Source of the DNA: an uncultured Christensenellaceae bacterium
Lineage (GTDB): Bacteria; Bacillota; Clostridia; Christensenellales; Pumilibacteraceae
Length of the DNA stretch: 64,000 bases
Direction: 5' to 3'
NCBI GenBank assembly: GCA_910588155.1
Contig: CAJUPB010000006.1
Coordinates: forward strand, 62,001-126,000
Shown here: positions 15,735 through 23,884 of the stretch, piece by piece
Numbering within the stretch: the stretch's first letter is position 1
How the letters are laid out: the number at the start of each line of letters is the position of its first letter
Position numbers and translations under genes: made by a program
The notes under the pieces: generated by a model
What the model saw: only the letters and a program-made list of their open reading frames with translations
What the model was told of the DNA's origin: nothing
Database searches by the model: none

Positions 15735-18170
15735 CTAATGCGATTTTAATATTTCGAAAAAGTCGCGCCACGGGTCGGGCTGACGCAGACGTTTCAGCGC
15801 GACGGCAATATCGGCGAAATCGGGCGCGGCGTCTTTCAGCTCTTCCCAATAAATCGGCATTGCGACTTTTGCGCCTTCGCGGGCGCGCAATGAATACGGG
15901 CAGACGCTTGTCGCGCCCTTGCCGTTTCGAAGCCAATCGATGAACTGTCTTCCCTTTCTTGCGGCTTTCCTTATATTCGACGTATAAGAATCGGGATACT
16001 TTTTTTCCAAATACTCCGCCGCGGCGCGGCAGAACTCGCCGACCTTTTCGTAGTCGGCTTCTGCTTTCGTCGGCACGGTCACGTGATAGCCCTTGCCTCC
16101 GCTGGTCTTCAAAAAAGACACAAGCCCGACGCCGTCCAGCATTTCCTTCAAATCGAGCGCCGCCTTTTTCACTTTTTCCTGAGGCACGCCCTCGTCGGGG
16201 TCTATGTCGAAAACGAGTATGTCGGGGCAATCGGCGTTGTCCGCCCTGCTTCCTTGAATGTGAAACTCCAAGCTGCCGAGCTGCACCTGACGTATAAGAG
16301 ATTCGACATTCGAAACGGCGATATACTCCTCGTTCTTTTCGCCGACGACAGTCACGCTTTCCTCGCTCTTCGTCGTCGGGTGTTTTTTGAAAAAGCATTC
16401 CTTTCGTACACCGTCGTAGCAACGCACCACGGACAGCGCGCGGTCTTTCAGAAACGGCAGCATACGCTGTGCCGCCGCCTCGTAGTATTCGGCGACTTCT
16501 TGTTTGGTTATAAGCCTCGGAACATTGAACACGATGCGCGTCGGACTGCTTATCTTCACGCCGCATAGCTCTGTTTCGCCGTCATTTGCGTTTTCCGCGC
16601 CGTTTTCTGTTTTCTCGTCTGTTTTTCCCTGCGCAACTTTCCGCCTGTTTACGGGCTTGACTTTCGGCTTCGCTTCGGTTTTCTTCGGCGGTTCTTTCTG
16701 CCGTTCAAACGTTATTTCGCTCGAAGATTTGTCGTCTCTGAAAGCCTTGAAACTCGGTTGACGCAACACGTTCGAAGCAGTCGTTTCGGCATATTCCACC
16801 TCTGCCACAATCTCGGGACGCAACCAAAACGCCTTTTCTTTTTTGCCGATTTCAGGCGCGTTTTGAGGCGGGTCGCCTCGTTTTGCCTTTGCCAGGACCT
16901 GCGGTAAGCTCGCCCTTTGACGCTCGGAAAAGCCCGTTCCGACCCTGCCCGCATACGTGAGCTTCCCGTCTTTATATGCGGCAAGCAGCAAACTTTTCAA
17001 ACGCGCATCCTCGTCCGTCAAGTAGCCCGCAACTATGAATTCGTCGCTTTTTCTGCACTTGACTTTGACCCAATCGTTTCCCCTGCCGCCCGTATACGGC
17101 GAAAAAATGTTCTTCGCCACTATGCCTTCCAAACCGATTTTCTGCGCCGCAAGCAAAAGTTTTACGCCGTCTTTTGCCGCCGTCTGCTCACTGACGGAAA
17201 GATATTTCGTGACCGAAAGGTCGTCCAGCCGCCGCCTGCGTTCCCGAAGCGGAAGACTGCGCAAGTCTTTGCCGTCCAATGCGAGCAGGTCGAACACGAC
17301 GTATCGCAGAGAAGTTTTGTCCGTGCCGCCGCTTTGCAATGCGTCGAAAGACGGTCTGCCTTTCTCGTCCGCCGCAACGGTTTCTCCGTCCAAAACCATT
17401 GCGCGGCCGTTGGCGGCGCGGCGCACTTTTTCGGCGACGGACTTGAAGCGTTCGGTACAATCGATGCCGTTTCGGCTCAAAAGTCTGACCTTGTCCGCTT
17501 CGGCAAACGCCGTCGTGCGATAGCCGTCGTATTTTATTTCATACGCAAAATCCGCGCCCTCGGGCAGTGTTTCGCCCTTGACCGCAAGTTGCGGAGATAT
17601 GCCGTCGAACGGATTTGTCGCCGCCGTCAAATCCGCGCCGCATTCTATCTCGCGCATATTCCTGCCGCTTTTGACGCTTGTGTAAAAGTCTTCCGCAACG
17701 AGAGTATCGCTTGCAAACCCGTCCTTTTCCTTCATCAGCAGCCAATTTTTTCCGTCCGTTTGTATGAGAGCGAACTTGCCTTTCAACCGACTGCCGAAGA
17801 GGCGGAATTTCAGGCTTCCGTCTTTCAGTCCTTTTTCGAAGCTCTCGCACTCTTCGTACTGCCCGAAATCCCAGAGCTGCACGATGCCGCCGCCGTACTG
17901 ACCTTTCGGAATCACGCCCTCGAAGTCCGCATAATCGAGCGGATGATTTTCCACTCGCACCGCCAATCTTTTGACGTTATATGCGAAAGACGGTCCTTTC
18001 GGGACCGCCCAACTCAAAAGCTCGCCGCCGTACGACAGTCTCAAATCGAAATGGTCGCGGCTTGCGATATGGTGCTGCACGGCAAAAATTCTGCCGCTTT
18101 CTTTCTTGCCCGACGCTTTCGGCTCGGGCGTTATTTCGAAATTGCGTTTTTTCTCATACTCGTTCGGCAT
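15735..18170 (-). CDS. ligD: DNA ligase D, three-domain non-homologous end-joining enzyme
   Basis: 811 residues in the order phosphoesterase, ligase, polymerase. Residues about 20-150 are the 3'-phosphoesterase (VQHHIASRDHFDLRLSYGG, WAVPKGPS). About 190-490 is the ATP-dependent ligase with the nucleotidyl Lys in EIKYDGYRTTAF and LDGETVAADEKGRPSFDALQ. About 550-805 is the primase-like polymerase with the metal-binding FDIDPDEGV and SGGKGYHVTVP. LigD heals and joins double-strand breaks, normally with Ku at the ends. No Ku gene lies in this window. A Lys/Pro-rich linker of about 45 residues separates ligase and polymerase. It is the last gene of the long 29.0-15.7 kb run. Confidence 0.95.
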   Translation of the reverse strand: MPNEYEKKRNFEITPEPKASGKKESGRIFAVQHHIASRDHFDLRLSYGGELLSWAVPKGPSFAYNVKRLAVRVENHPLDYADFEGVIPKGQYGGGIVQLWDFGQYEECESFEKGLKDGSLKFRLFGSRLKGKFALIQTDGKNWLLMKEKDGFASDTLVAEDFYTSVKSGRNMREIECGADLTAATNPFDGISPQLAVKGETLPEGADFAYEIKYDGYRTTAFAEADKVRLLSRNGIDCTERFKSVAEKVRRAANGRAMVLDGETVAADEKGRPSFDALQSGGTDKTSLRYVVFDLLALDGKDLRSLPLRERRRRLDDLSVTKYLSVSEQTAAKDGVKLLLAAQKIGLEGIVAKNIFSPYTGGRGNDWVKVKCRKSDEFIVAGYLTDEDARLKSLLLAAYKDGKLTYAGRVGTGFSERQRASLPQVLAKAKRGDPPQNAPEIGKKEKAFWLRPEIVAEVEYAETTASNVLRQPSFKAFRDDKSSSEITFERQKEPPKKTEAKPKVKPVNRRKVAQGKTDEKTENGAENANDGETELCGVKISSPTRIVFNVPRLITKQEVAEYYEAAAQRMLPFLKDRALSVVRCYDGVRKECFFKKHPTTKSEESVTVVGEKNEEYIAVSNVESLIRQVQLGSLEFHIQGSRADNADCPDILVFDIDPDEGVPQEKVKKAALDLKEMLDGVGLVSFLKTSGGKGYHVTVPTKAEADYEKVGEFCRAAAEYLEKKYPDSYTSNIRKAARKGRQFIDWLRNGKGATSVCPYSLRAREGAKVAMPIYWEELKDAAPDFADIAVALKRLRQPDPWRDFFEILKSH

Positions 18171-18218
18171 ACCGATAGTATGCGCAGACTTCGAAAGTTT
18201 TTATTATCCGAAAAAGCA

Positions 18219-19274
18219 TCACGCCTTTTCGATACGTTTTTGTTCTATCTGTCTGAAAAGTTCCGACGAAATGTCCGCTGTCGCCGCAAAGCCCGCGTCG
18301 CGCTCGGCAAGCAAATTTTTGACTTCCTCGCACACCCAATTCAAGTCGCGCCCGGAAAAGCCGTCGGTCAGGCTTGCCGCCCGTTTCAAATCCAGCTTAT
18401 TGTAGTCCGCGGCGGAAATCTTGCCTTTGAGTTTCAGTTCCAACAGGCGTTCTCTGTCCTCCCGCGTCGGCAGAGGTATGTGTATCTTATTGCGGAAACG
18501 CGACAGCACGGCGGAGTCTATGTTCTCTTTCAGGTTTGTGGACGCGAGAATTATGAGTCCCTTATTGTCGGTGTCGAAACCGTCCATTTGTCTAATCAGC
18601 GTCGGAACGGCTTCGTCGGCGGTCTTGTTTTCGCCGCCGCGTTTTTTGGCTATCGCGTCGAACTCGTCCAAAAACAGCACGACGGGAGAGGCGTTCTTTC
18701 TTATGACCTCTCTTGCCGACTCGAACATCTTGTCGATATTCTTGCCTGTTTTTCCTATGTAGCTGTCCACGAGCGAATTCGTGTCCACGACGACGAACGG
18801 CACGGACAGTTCTTTTGCCGCCGCCTTTGCAAATGTCGTTTTACCCGTGCCGGGCGGACCTTCCAAAAGGATATAGCCGCCGGGTTCGAGCTTGTAGCGC
18901 TTGTAGACCTCGGGGTTTTTCAGCGGATTTATCAGCATACGGCGTATGGCTTTTTTCGCTTCTTGAAGTCCCACTATATCGTCGAAAGTCAAGCCGACGT
19001 TCGGTGCTGAGAATTTCAAAGCCGTTTCGCCGTCCGTATTCTGCAATTTTTTCTCGCTCTCGCCCAAGCTTTCCACGGCGTCCAAAAGCGTGCGCACCCG
19101 TTTCAAGTGCGCCCTCTTCTGTTCTCCGTCGGACATTGCGGCAATCTTGTTCAATGCGTCGGCGGCTTTCAAAAGCTCGCGTCTGGCGGAACGTATGTCG
19201 CCCTCGTCCTTTGCCGCCACGCCCCTGTCGTAACAGCGGTTGAACTCCTCGTACAGCAGATTTTTAGACGCCAT
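18219..19274 (-). CDS. AAA ATPase with N-terminal MIT-like helical domain (Vps4/katanin-like)
   Basis: 351 residues. Residues 1-75 form a helical bundle (EEFNRCYDRGVAAKDEGDIR, RRELLKAADALNKIA) resembling MIT domains. Residues about 95-300 are a classical AAA module: FDDIVGLQEAKKAIRRML, Walker A GPPGTGKTTFAKAAA, Walker B VVLFLDEFDAIAKK, and STNLKENIDSAVLSRFRNKI with sensor and arginine residues. Such enzymes disassemble protein complexes or unfold partners. The substrate is unknown. The start follows the fabZ stop by two bases, which excludes longer readings through fabZ. Neighbours are FabZ upstream and LigD downstream; a shared role is not evident. Confidence 0.85.
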   Translation of the reverse strand: MASKNLLYEEFNRCYDRGVAAKDEGDIRSARRELLKAADALNKIAAMSDGEQKRAHLKRVRTLLDAVESLGESEKKLQNTDGETALKFSAPNVGLTFDDIVGLQEAKKAIRRMLINPLKNPEVYKRYKLEPGGYILLEGPPGTGKTTFAKAAAKELSVPFVVVDTNSLVDSYIGKTGKNIDKMFESAREVIRKNASPVVLFLDEFDAIAKKRGGENKTADEAVPTLIRQMDGFDTDNKGLIILASTNLKENIDSAVLSRFRNKIHIPLPTREDRERLLELKLKGKISAADYNKLDLKRAASLTDGFSGRDLNWVCEEVKNLLAERDAGFAATADISSELFRQIEQKRIEKA

Positions 19275-19276
19275 AA

Positions 19277-19705
19277 TTATTTCGCGCTTTCGGGAAGCAA
19301 TGCAAAAGAGAACTCCGTGGACGCGCAAAGCTCGTCGTTTACCTTTGCCGTACCGCGGCAGAAGTGGAACGGTCCTTTGCTCTTTTCCACGACCACATTT
19401 GTCGTTATCGTTTCGCCGGGAACGACGGGTCTTTTGAACTTCGCGTTGTTCAGACCCGTAAGCAATGTGCGGCAAGCGGGCTTATCTTTGAAAATCACGC
19501 AAGCCGTCTGCGCCATCATCTCGCAGAGAATGACGCCGGGAACGATGGGATTGCCGGGGAAATGCCCCTGCACGAAATATTCGTCGCCTCTGACCTTATA
19601 CGTTCCGACAGCCGCGCCGTCGTCGGTTAGCTCCACGGTTTCCACAAGCAGCATAGGGTCTCTGTGAGGCAGCAATTTTTTGATTTCTTCCTTGTCGAGT
19701 TTCAT
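19277..19705 (-). CDS. fabZ: 3-hydroxyacyl-ACP dehydratase FabZ
   Basis: 142 residues, hot-dog fold. Fatty-acid elongation dehydratase that turns 3-hydroxyacyl-ACP into trans-2-enoyl-ACP. The catalytic His is in VQGHFPGNPIVPGVILCEMMAQ, where the His and downstream Glu form the active site, and the N-terminal LLPHRDPMLLVE is typical. The start at 19705 has AAGGAG eight bases upstream; a longer form is unlikely. It sits between galK and the AAA gene rather than in a fatty-acid cluster. Confidence 0.95.
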   Translation of the reverse strand: MKLDKEEIKKLLPHRDPMLLVETVELTDDGAAVGTYKVRGDEYFVQGHFPGNPIVPGVILCEMMAQTACVIFKDKPACRTLLTGLNNAKFKRPVVPGETITTNVVVEKSKGPFHFCRGTAKVNDELCASTEFSFALLPESAK

Positions 19706-19762
19706 TTCAATACTCCTTATTAAGGCAAACAATGCCGTTTATTTTTTATTTTGCGCCGCCGC

Positions 19763-20938
19763 TCAAACGGCGGTTATTTCAAACGCGCCGTCGGATATTA
19801 CCGTTTCATAGCAAACCGCGTCGTATCCCGTTTCTTTTTTATAATCCGCGCACACCTTTCTCACAAAGTCTTTGACTTTGTCCTTTTCGACCACGGAAAC
19901 GGTGCAGCCGCCGAAGCCGCCGCCCGTCATCCGGCTGCCGAGACAGCCGTCGAAAGAACGCGCCGCCTCCGTCAGGGCGTCGAGTTCTTTGCCCGTCACC
20001 TCGTAGTTGTCGCGCAAAGAGCGGTGCGATTCGTTCAACAGTCTGCCGAAAAGACGTATGTCGCCGCTCTTCATCGCCTCGACCGCGCGAACGACTCTCT
20101 CGCACTCCGTGACGACGTGCAGTGCCCTGTCGTATATCTTGCCGCTCAAAATGTTTGCCTGTTTTTCCAATTCTTCCGACGTCACGTCGGCAAGACAGGT
20201 TATGTGCGGCAATCGTTTTTTCAAAAGTCCGAATGCGATTTCGCACTCTTTTCTGCGTTCGTTGTACTTGGAATCGACGAGCGAATGCGGCTTATTGCTG
20301 TTTATCACGACAAGTTCGCAATCGCCGAAATCCATTGGCGCATATTCGTATTCCAACGTCGCGCAATTCAAAAGAATGGCATTGCCCTTTTTGCCGCAAG
20401 CCGAAGCGAACTGGTCCATAATGCCGCAATTCACTCCGCAATACGAATTTTCCGCCATTTGCGACAGCACGGCAAGCTCTTCTTTGGCGGCTTTCTTTCC
20501 GCCGTTTTCCGCGGAGAACGCGGAGAAACACAGAGCGGTAGCGACTTCTATCGCAGCCGAGCTGGACAGTCCCGAACCGAACGGCACGGTGCAGTCCACC
20601 AGCATATCGCAGCCGACAATGTCGAACCCCGCTTCTTTCATCACGAACGCCACGCCGGCCTGATAGCTTCCCCAACGCAGGTTGCGGTAGGAATCCAGCT
20701 TGTTTATATCCAATTCGGCGGTCAGGTCTATCGTCGTCGCCGCCATTCGCACTATATTGTCCGTTCTCTTTCTCGCCGCCACCACGCAACGCAGATTCAG
20801 CGCCGCGGGCAACACGGGGCCGCCGCAATAGTCGATGTGTTCGCCGATTAGATTGACCCTGCCCGCCGCCGAAAAAAAGCGAACCTCGCCCGCGCCGTAA
20901 AGGCTTTCGAACTTATCTTTAAGCTCTTTCAAATTCAT
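19763..20938 (-). CDS. galK: Galactokinase
   Basis: 391 residues, GHMP kinase family. It phosphorylates galactose at C1 with ATP, the first step of the Leloir pathway. The galactokinase signature GRVNLIGEHIDYCGG, the ATP-binding VPFGSGLSSSAAIEVA and the C-terminal SRMTGGGFGGCTVSVVEKD are all present. The start overlaps the end of pflA by 20 bases. The product fits the GH2 protein encoded upstream in the same run if that protein releases galactose, but galT and galE are not in the window. Confidence 0.96.
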   Translation of the reverse strand: MNLKELKDKFESLYGAGEVRFFSAAGRVNLIGEHIDYCGGPVLPAALNLRCVVAARKRTDNIVRMAATTIDLTAELDINKLDSYRNLRWGSYQAGVAFVMKEAGFDIVGCDMLVDCTVPFGSGLSSSAAIEVATALCFSAFSAENGGKKAAKEELAVLSQMAENSYCGVNCGIMDQFASACGKKGNAILLNCATLEYEYAPMDFGDCELVVINSNKPHSLVDSKYNERRKECEIAFGLLKKRLPHITCLADVTSEELEKQANILSGKIYDRALHVVTECERVVRAVEAMKSGDIRLFGRLLNESHRSLRDNYEVTGKELDALTEAARSFDGCLGSRMTGGGFGGCTVSVVEKDKVKDFVRKVCADYKKETGYDAVCYETVISDGAFEITAV

Positions 20939-21638
20939 TTATGTACTCCTTCAACTCCGCGTTACACCTTTCCATAAGGTCTTTGTCCGCCGCTTTCACT
21001 CCGCTCAACGGGTACGGCATATTCAGCTTCTCCCATTTGTGAACGCCCATAGTGTGGTACGGCAACAGCTCGACTTTTTGCGCTCCGAGCGAAAGTCTCG
21101 CCAGCTCTTTCAAATTTTTCGAATCGTCGGTTATGTTCGGCACGATTACCTGTCTTATCCAAAACGGTATCTTTTTCCGTTTCAAAAACTCCAACGTTTT
21201 CAGCGTATTGTCGATTTTGTGACCGCACAGCTTTTGAAATTCGTCTTTGTCGGTATGCTTTATATCGAGTATGACGAGCTTTGCCAAAGTCAGCGCTTCC
21301 TCGTCGTACACGCTGCCTGCCGTATCCAATGCGGTATGCACGCGTTTTCTTTTCAGCAGGCGCAAAATCTCTTTTGCGAACTCGCCCTGCGCAAGCGGTT
21401 CTCCGCCCGAAAGCGTGACACCGCCGCCGCTTGTGAACGCTCTGTCTTTCAGACAGCGTTCGACGACTTTTTCCGCGCTTGTTCTTTCGCCGCCTCCGAA
21501 CGCCAGCGCGTCGGGGTTGTGGCAATATTTGCAGCGCATAGGACAGCCCGACAAAAAGACCACTGTTCGCAGTCCCGGTCCGTCGTGAGTTCCGACCGGC
21601 TCGAACGAATGGACGTATCCGTACACTTCTTCTTTCAC
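20919..21638 (-). CDS. pflA: Pyruvate formate-lyase activating enzyme
   Basis: 239 residues, radical SAM enzyme. The 4Fe-4S cluster motif CPMRCKYCHNPDAL (CxxxCxxC) follows VHSFEPVGTHDGPGLRTVVF, and the SAM-binding TLSGGEPLAQ is typical. It abstracts hydrogen from the glycyl residue of PflB to make the active enzyme. It directly follows pflB. The start is probably the GTG at 21638 (VKEEVYGYVHSFEP); a second GTG at 21626 is an alternative. Upstream in-frame sequence overlaps pflB and is not coding. Confidence 0.95.
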   Translation of the reverse strand: MKEEVYGYVHSFEPVGTHDGPGLRTVVFLSGCPMRCKYCHNPDALAFGGGERTSAEKVVERCLKDRAFTSGGGVTLSGGEPLAQGEFAKEILRLLKRKRVHTALDTAGSVYDEEALTLAKLVILDIKHTDKDEFQKLCGHKIDNTLKTLEFLKRKKIPFWIRQVIVPNITDDSKNLKELARLSLGAQKVELLPYHTMGVHKWEKLNMPYPLSGVKAADKDLMERCNAELKEYINEFERA

Positions 21639-21661
21639 TGTTTTTCCGACCTTCGCAAAAA

Positions 21662-23884
21662 TTACGCCTGTTCGAAGAACGTCCTTTTCAAGACCTCTTC
21701 GCGGTGCTTTCTGCTCAACACGCCGAAGCGGACGGCATAGCCCGAAACCCTGATTGTGAGATTCGGATATTTTTCGGGATGTTCGTGCGCGTCCAAAAGC
21801 ACGCTTTTGTCGTAGACGTTGACGTTCAAGTGATGTCCGCCCTTTTTGAAGTAGCCGTCGATTATCGCAACGAGATTGTTCTTTCTGTCCGAAATCGAAT
21901 TTCCGAGCATATTCGGCACCATACCGAACGTATTGGATATGCCGTCGCGGCAAGCCTTGTAGGAGAGTTTGGACACCGAAGAGAGCGAAGCCAGTGCACC
22001 GCTGTGTTCGCGGTTGTGAAGCGGGTTTGCCCCCGGTGCAAACGGTTCTCCCGCCTTTCTACCGCAGGGAGTCGCGCCCGTCTTTTTGCCGTATACTACG
22101 TTCGAAGTTATCGTGAGAAGCGAGAGCGTATGTTTCGCGCCTCTGTACGTCTTTGTCTTTTTCAGCATACGCGAGAACTCTTTGACCACAAACGCGGCGA
22201 TGGAGTCGGCTCTGTCGTCGTCGTTGCCGTACTTCGGATATTCGCCCTCCGTCTTGTAGTCGACGACAAGTCCCGTCTCGTCGGTTATCGGCGTTACGGA
22301 CGCATATTTGATTGCCGAAAGCGAATCCGCGACAACGCTTATGCCCGCCGCACCGAAAGCCATAAGGCGTTCCACATACGTATCGTGCAAAGCCATTTGC
22401 AACTTTTCATATGCGTACTTATCGTGCATATAGTGGATTATATTCATCGTGTTCACATACGTGCGCGACAGCCAACGCATATATTCGAGATATCTTTTCA
22501 GTACGGTGTCGTAGTCGAGTTTGCCCGTCATAGGCTGCGACTTCGGACCTATCTGAACGCCGCTGACCTCGTCTCTGCCGCCGTTTATCGCAAGCAGCAG
22601 CAATTTCGCAAGATTGCATCTTGCACCGAAGAACTGCATTTGTTTGCCTATCTTCATCGCCGACACGCAGCAGGCGATACCGTAATCGTCGCCGTACAGC
22701 GGACGCATAACGTCGTCGTTTTCGTACTGTATGGACGAAGTTTCCACGGAAACTTTCGCGCAGTATTTTTTGAAATTCTCGGGCAGATTTTTAGACCAAA
22801 GCACCGTGAGGTTGGGTTCGGGAGACGTCCCCAACGTGTACAGCGTATGAAGTATTCTGAACGAATTTTTTGTTACGAGCGGACGTTTGTCCTCGCCGAT
22901 TCCGCCGATGGATTCCGTAACCCAAGTCGGGTCGCCGGCAAAAAGTTCGTTGTATTCGGGCGTGCGCAACTGTTTTCCGAGCCGCAGTTTCATTACGAGC
23001 TGGTCGATAATTTCCTGCGCATCGCTTTCGGTTATCGCACCCTCTTTCAAGTCTCTTTCGATATAAATATCGATAAACGTGCTTGTTCTGCCGATGGACA
23101 TCGCCGCACCGTTCTGTTCCTTAATCGCGCCGAGATAGCCGTAGTACACCCACTGCGCCGCCTCGCGCGCGTTCTTTGCGGGTTTGGTTATGTCGTCGCC
23201 GTATGCCGCCGCCATTTGGGCGAGCTTGCCGAGGAAGTCTATCTGTCTGAAAACGTCTTCGCGCAGACGAATTACGTCTTCCGTCATATCGCCGGCAGCA
23301 AGCTCCGAAAAATCCTTTTTCTTCTCTTCGATTAGCTTGTCCGTGCCGTACAGCGCGACCCTGCGGTAATCGCCGATTATTCTGCCTCTGCCGTATGCGT
23401 CGGGCAGACCCGTGAGTATTCCGTATTTGCGCAGGGCGCGCATTTCGTCGGTGTACACCCTGAACACGCCGTCGTTGTGCGTCGTTTTATACTCGAAGTT
23501 TGCCTTTATTCTTTCGCCCACGGTGTAGCCGTATGCCTCGCAAGCCTGTTTCGCCATTCTCATTCCGCCGAACGGATTGACCGTTCTTTTCAGCGGTTTG
23601 TCGGTCTGCAAGCCGAAAATGATTTCGTTTTCCCTGTCCACGTAACCGGGTTCGTACGACAAGAGAGAGCTGACTCTCTCCGTATCCACGTCGAGCACTC
23701 CGCCCTTTTCCCGCTCCTGTCTGAACAGCTCCTCAATCTTCGCGTTCAGACCTTTCGTCCTGTCCGTGGCATCCGCCAAAAAGGACTCATCGCCCTCGTA
23801 CGGCGTATAGTTTGTCTGAATGAAATTCCGTACGTCGATTTGTTTCGTCCAATCGCCTTCTTTAAAGTTCCTCCACTCGTTCAC
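21662..23884 (-). CDS. pflB: Formate C-acetyltransferase (pyruvate formate-lyase)
   Basis: 740 residues. It cleaves pyruvate plus CoA to acetyl-CoA and formate under anaerobic conditions. The catalytic cysteine pair is in YGIACCVSAMKIGKQ near residue 400, and the glycyl radical site is in TIRVSGYAVRF near residue 715. The N-terminus MNEWRNFKEGDWTKQID is typical. It overlaps the GH2 gene by 23 bases and is followed by its activase, so it is translated as part of the long operon. An oxygen-sensitive enzyme supports an anaerobic host. Confidence 0.97.
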   Translation of the reverse strand: MNEWRNFKEGDWTKQIDVRNFIQTNYTPYEGDESFLADATDRTKGLNAKIEELFRQEREKGGVLDVDTERVSSLLSYEPGYVDRENEIIFGLQTDKPLKRTVNPFGGMRMAKQACEAYGYTVGERIKANFEYKTTHNDGVFRVYTDEMRALRKYGILTGLPDAYGRGRIIGDYRRVALYGTDKLIEEKKKDFSELAAGDMTEDVIRLREDVFRQIDFLGKLAQMAAAYGDDITKPAKNAREAAQWVYYGYLGAIKEQNGAAMSIGRTSTFIDIYIERDLKEGAITESDAQEIIDQLVMKLRLGKQLRTPEYNELFAGDPTWVTESIGGIGEDKRPLVTKNSFRILHTLYTLGTSPEPNLTVLWSKNLPENFKKYCAKVSVETSSIQYENDDVMRPLYGDDYGIACCVSAMKIGKQMQFFGARCNLAKLLLLAINGGRDEVSGVQIGPKSQPMTGKLDYDTVLKRYLEYMRWLSRTYVNTMNIIHYMHDKYAYEKLQMALHDTYVERLMAFGAAGISVVADSLSAIKYASVTPITDETGLVVDYKTEGEYPKYGNDDDRADSIAAFVVKEFSRMLKKTKTYRGAKHTLSLLTITSNVVYGKKTGATPCGRKAGEPFAPGANPLHNREHSGALASLSSVSKLSYKACRDGISNTFGMVPNMLGNSISDRKNNLVAIIDGYFKKGGHHLNVNVYDKSVLLDAHEHPEKYPNLTIRVSGYAVRFGVLSRKHREEVLKRTFFEQA

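Noticed and set aside
20919..21953. 344-residue version of PflA
   Set aside because: The extra part overlaps pflB in another frame; the conserved protein begins near GTG 21638.
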